Positions 60,055-64,000 of a stretch of DNA of 64,000 nt are shown here, piece by piece. Positions within the stretch are counted from its first letter, which is position 1. Every line of letters begins with the position of its first letter. The DNA is from Conoideocrella luteorostrata (taxonomy: Eukaryota; Ascomycota; Sordariomycetes; Hypocreales; Clavicipitaceae): the NCBI GenBank assembly GCA_032433595.1, contig JASWJB010000080.1, forward strand, positions 79,824 to 143,823. The letters run 5' to 3'. Below the pieces are notes generated by a model. That model searched no databases and was not told where the DNA came from. It worked only from the letters and a program-made list of their open reading frames with translations. Position numbers and translations under genes: made by a program.

Positions 60055-61679
60055 ATGGTAAAAGATGCCTCGATATGGACTATGGTCCATGCAGCCGCCA
60101 CAGGCTTCATGATGGTACCGATTCTCATAACAGGGTTGTTGACATTGGTATTGGCGCGACGTCGTCAAGATCCGGCACGAGTGGCTTTTATATGGTTAAA
60201 GGGTTGTCATCCATTACTTCTCCTGTAAGTTTTATTGTAATGCTGGGCTGGGCTGGGCTGGGCTTTCGTGCCGGTCGGAATGAGTTGATAATGTATATGT
60301 ATTCTTTGACCGACGAAGACATGGCTGCGGATGTTGTGTATATGCATTGCTTTTGGGTTATCAAGCTGACGATGCATATAGTTCTCTCACATGTATTATT
60401 TCAGCCGACATTCTCAATGTTATCCTATTCTCGTGGCAAAATGACGGTGGCTACTATGATACGGCTAATCACACTCACGACGAAATCAGCAGCCTCATTC
60501 GATCTGAGCGATATTTGAGCTTTTGCGGCAATCTATTCGAGCATCTCGTCGATCTCATCTTCGTTCTCGTTCTGGTCGAGCTTGGAAATGGCCTCATGTA
60601 CTCGCTGGACCGACAATCATCGGGTTATCAAATTAAGCTGCGCTATACTGCATACGTCACCATCCTTTTCCTCTTTTCCATGGCCATGTCCTACTTCGGA
60701 CAGCCGACGTCGGCTTGGGTGGCATATTGGAACGGGTCGGAGAGCAATTCCAGTTACGCCCAACTTACTCAGTCCCTGAAAATCGTCGGCAAGCTGGGAG
60801 CATCATTTTACATCCCGTCGTGGATTGTTTCCATTGCTCAGGTGGCTTATGCATCGTTCGTCATGCGTAAGCACAAAGCCGGTGTACTCACTCGGCATGT
60901 AAGTTATTATGCATGCCGTTGCGCAGCTGGTGGTCGTTCATGTTATGCTATACTAACGTATTTTTTTTTAGGTGGCCATACTCTATCTTACAATCACCGT
61001 CTTAGATTTCGTTCGCTGGACTTTTTTCCTTGTTTTGTATGCGCAGTGGATTCTGCCTGCGCAGGAAAACCCATCGTGGTGGAATCTTATCGACGCTCTT
61101 GGAAACACCTGGATTCGATTTTCGCAGCTGGTCATGCTGCTCATTATCGGTATGCGGCGGAAGAAGGGAATCTGGACGACTCATCAGTCATGGATGAAGA
61201 GTAGTGTGTCGACAATGGCTTCAGAAATGGCGTCCACGACAACAACAGGGCCGTCGCCAATCATGGCACCTGGTACTGTTTACCATCATGCGTTGTATCC
61301 GCACAAAGAATACGCCGCACACTCGCCGATGCAGAACGCCTGGTATATGTCTCAGCAGGTACCATCGTGGCAACATCACGAACTGGCCGCTCCGGCTCCA
61401 CAACCCATGATTATGATGCCTCGAGATTTCGACTCAATGCAATACCAATATGCACCTCATCCTATGTTGGGACCTGGTTACCTGGTATTGCAGTCACAGC
61501 CTCACATTCAGCACTACCAACAGCTGCAACAGCAACATCAGCCGCAACAACAAACTCTAGACCAAACATTACAGTCGCACCAGCAGCACCGTCTTCAACA
61601 TCAACAATCATTTCACTCGCAACAGCATCAACTTCAGCATCAACAATCATTTCAATTTCAGCAACATCACACACAATAG
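60055..61679 (+). CDS. Seven-helix integral membrane protein with Gln/His-rich tail
   Basis: Unrecognised family. Three exons (60055-60224, 60382-60898, 60972-61679) encode 464 aa; the introns are 157 bp (donor GTAAGT, branch CTGAC) and 73 bp (branch ACTAAC, acceptor TTTAG). For intron 1 the acceptor ATATAG at 60381 was chosen because it alone keeps frame and yields a continuous helix (HPLLLLSLTCIISADILNVILF); the stronger-looking TTTCAG 19 bp later breaks frame. Predicted helices: about residues 12-34, 48-74, 105-129, 144-162, 193-215, 230-253 and 274-290. A Ser/Thr-rich linker follows, then a Met/Pro/Gln region and a tail (about 405-464) mostly of Gln, His and Leu. The topology resembles a 7-TM receptor-like protein, but no receptor motif is recognised. 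Confidence 0.78.
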
Positions 61680-62119
61680 GTTGAATAGACACAGGGCAGC
61701 ATAGGTACTTCAGGTTCGGAGCATGGCGTTACGGGGATGAGAAGACATTTATTTTTTATTACAATGGGATCCCAAAAGGGGAATTTTTAAAAGATATCCA
61801 ACTTTACACACAACACATTTTTTCTTCTAATACTAAACGGTTAATTTAACTAGGAAGGCCCTGCGGTGATATTTGTGATGCATCTTTGGATGATATCGAG
61901 AGGTCAACTTCGACTGGACCCACCTGTTGACGAAATGGGCTCGCAAAATAGCCTGAACTGCCATGTCGAGATTTACGGCTTCCCCACTTTCCCAACGTCA
62001 AGTACTCTCCCACTTTCTCATGACGAGTCAACTGTAATTTCAACCTCTTACTTGTGATTGGCAACATACTGCTCAACAACGTACATATCTCACTAATACA
62101 CGTCGCAACCTTCAAAAAC
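61680..62119. other. Tandem intergenic region
   Basis: 440 bp between two plus-strand genes, AT-rich on the left. It should hold the 3' UTR of the membrane protein gene and the promoter of the oxidoreductase gene. No gene seen. Confidence 0.6.
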
Positions 62120-63295
62120 ATGACACAGCCTATTGGAGTTGCCATCGTTGGCAGCGGTTTGTTCGCCCGTGAGCAGCATTTGGTAAGAATATCTTTGGTC
62201 GCGGGATGTCGTCACTTATGAACAAACAACTGAGTCTATATCATCCTATACGCACTTTGTACTGACAAGTTGCAACAGCCCGCAGCTTTAACAAACGATC
62301 TGATCATCCTCAGAGCACTTTACTCTAGATCTCTTAAGTCTGCTCAGGAGACCGCATCTACTATCACAGATCATCCCCAGCCGGATCTCTACTCTGAAGA
62401 CTCGCCGTCCCAAAAATTCAGCGACTTACTCACGCGCACTGACATTCAGGCTTTCATCATTGCCCTCCCCATCGTTTCCCAACCGGCATTCATTGAAGCT
62501 GCTCTCTCTGCCGGAAAGCATGTCCTTGCAGAAAAACCCATAGCCAAGGATGTTGCCACTGCCCGGAACCTCATATCCCACTACCAAAACTTGCCTACCC
62601 CGTTGAATGGTGTAAAGCCGGTTTTTGCGGTAGCCGAGAACTACCGCTTCATGCCTCGTTTCATCTACGCTGCTGAACAAGTAGCTTCTCTTGGAAAAGT
62701 CACACATTTCTCCGCCAAGATCATGAGTCTCATGAAAGACGAGAACAAATACTACAAGACGTCGTGGCGCGAAAAGCCAGAATATCAAGGCGGTTTTCTC
62801 TTGGATGGCGGTGTTCACCATGCTGCCGCCACGAGACTGTTCCTTCGAGGCACACAGAATACACCTGTTTCTGTGAGAGCGTTGACAGCGCAGGTGCAGA
62901 AGCACTTGCCGCCTATCGACACCGTATCAGCCGTTGTGAGGACCGCAGGTGGCGCGATTGGCACGTATTACCACTCTGCGGGGACGTTGATGAACTCGCT
63001 TGAATGGGATATTGCGTGTGAGAAAGGCACTGTGAAGAGCTCGGGGGACGTGGTCACTGTGAAAAGGGTTGGCGAGGAGAAAGGTGAGGAGAGGACGTTT
63101 GAGTGGACGAGTGGAGTGAAGGAGGAGGTAAGGGTCTGGGTGGAGAGTATTTTAGAAGGCAGGGGGGTGGACGGGATGCAGAGCGCGGAGGAGGCACTTG
63201 GGGATCTGGAGTTTTTGGAGAGGATGTTTACGAGTGGCGAGAGAGGGGGAGAGGAGGAGAGGTATGAGCTGCAGACGGTAGGTGTAGAGAGATGA
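62120..63295 (+). CDS. Gfo/Idh/MocA family NAD(P)-dependent oxidoreductase
   Basis: Two exons (62120-62182, 62279-63295) encode 359 aa; the 96-bp intron has donor GTAAGA, branch ACTGAC and acceptor AACAG. Exon 1 supplies the start of the Rossmann fold, MTQPIGVAIVGSGLFAREQHL, with the dinucleotide-binding G-x-G-x-x-A. Next come IQAFIIALPIVSQPAFIEAALSAGKHVLAEKP, with the family's EKP motif at about 106-108, whose Lys takes part in catalysis in known members, and a C-terminal alpha/beta domain beginning near GKVTHFSAKI, with GGFLLDGGVHHAAATRLF, where the substrate-site His pair is usual. Members oxidise or reduce sugars, polyols and related compounds; the substrate is not predictable. No signal peptide, so probably cytosolic. 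The C-terminus is unusually Glu/Gly-rich (ERGGEEERYE). Confidence 0.92.
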
Positions 63296-64000
63296 ACCAT
63301 TGCGAGATTGAGAGAAAGTGAGGACAAGAGAGAATGCGGTATGCTTGAGTGCACCGATTGATGCCGTGTTTGGAGGTTGGAAAAGCATCGTCATGTCACC
63401 GGTTATGAGATGAGACTACTATCCGAGCAATATGCTGTATACACCTGCATAATTAGAAAACCAAGTACTAACATGATTTATAACTGCGTTGCCAGTACAT
63501 ATACCACGGTTCTTCAAAAATCATCCGATACAAAACCCAACATACAATGCAGGCAATCTCCCTCTCCCTCCCCCTCCCCCTCTCCCACTCCCACTCCCAC
63601 TCCATGCTACGCCCGTCGACGAAGTCAGCGTCGCCTAGTTCTCCCGCCCAAGTACCAAACGGCCTTGAAAGCCCGTCCGGTCCCAGAAGTCACGGCCGAG
63701 ATGGGTGATAAAGCTACTGTGGCCGACGTCCACCGCCCAAGTTGCCTGCATGGTTAACCAACCGTGCGGCGTTCCCGGTGCCATGAACGAGCCTTTTCGT
63801 CTCGTGAAGATGACCTAGAAGCTGGGCCGGGATGCTTGATTGCTGGGCATAGGCAATGCCGGCTGCTGGATAAGTGCAATGTGAGGAAGTCGGTGTGTGT
63901 TCTTGGGCATGGCATAGCTGGTGGGTTCGGTATGTATGTTGTGATGGAATGCTGGATCTGAAGGGATGAAAGCTACACACATTATGCACACACACACACA
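63296..64000. other. Right-end intergenic sequence
   Basis: 705 bp after the oxidoreductase stop, with no supportable gene. It contains a CTCCCC/CTCCCA repeat and ends in a CA run that continues beyond the window. Confidence 0.55.
63556..63604 (+). repeat. CTCCCC/CTCCCA hexamer repeat
   Basis: A pyrimidine-rich run of about eight units, passing from CTCCCT/CTCCCC to CTCCCA. Confidence 0.85.

Noticed and set aside
60382..60400. Alternative acceptor TTTCAG for intron 1 of the seven-helix gene.
   Set aside because: It has a better consensus but shifts the frame relative to the long downstream coding exon.

Overview
The window is nuclear DNA of a filamentous ascomycete (Pezizomycotina; the protein families suggest Sordariomycetes, probably Hypocreales, but the genus cannot be read from the sequence). 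Evidence: genes are split by short introns (mostly 49-113 bp) with GT...AG ends and clear CTAAC/CTGAC branch points. The families are typically fungal: a Zn2Cys6 regulator, a GH3 beta-glucosidase with PA14 insert, a GH31 alpha-glucosidase and a caspase-like/C2H2 fusion. There are no operons, rRNA, CRISPR arrays or recognisable transposases.

Layout. 1-19.5 kb holds no convincing gene. It is full of microsatellites, C-tracts and dozens of copies of a dispersed heptamer, TACTCCG/CGGAGTA, as single, tandem or palindromic copies. 19.5-32.9 kb is a compact block: GH3 beta-glucosidase (+), DUF2306 membrane protein (-), GNAT acetyltransferase (+), MCM2 (-), a UBR-box/PHD protein of the UBR7/Mlo2 family (+, divergent from mcm2) and a coiled-coil protein of unknown function (-). 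After a 2.6 kb spacer come a secreted GH31 alpha-glucosidase (35.6-38.5 kb, +) and, convergent to it, a caspase-like/C2H2 fusion (39.2-41.9 kb, -). A 4.1 kb spacer with the heptamer precedes a patatin-like protein that lacks the catalytic serine (46.0-48.0 kb, +). A Zn2Cys6 regulator (51.3-54.2 kb, +), a 7-TM-like protein with a Gln/His-rich tail (60.1-61.7 kb, +) and a Gfo/Idh/MocA oxidoreductase (62.1-63.3 kb, +) complete the set, separated by 3-6 kb gene-free stretches.

How the genes relate. Most are unrelated neighbours, as usual in fungi. The informative arrangements are: the mcm2/UBR7 divergent promoter, which carries two ACGCGT (MCB) boxes inside a 17-bp direct repeat; two glucosidases acting on opposite anomers, one lacking a signal peptide and one secreted; and the caspase-like and patatin-like genes lying divergently next to each other, two domain types seen as effectors in fungal nonself/cell-death proteins. 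All splice sites were derived by eye from reading frame, splice consensus and protein continuity; no transcript or database evidence was available.
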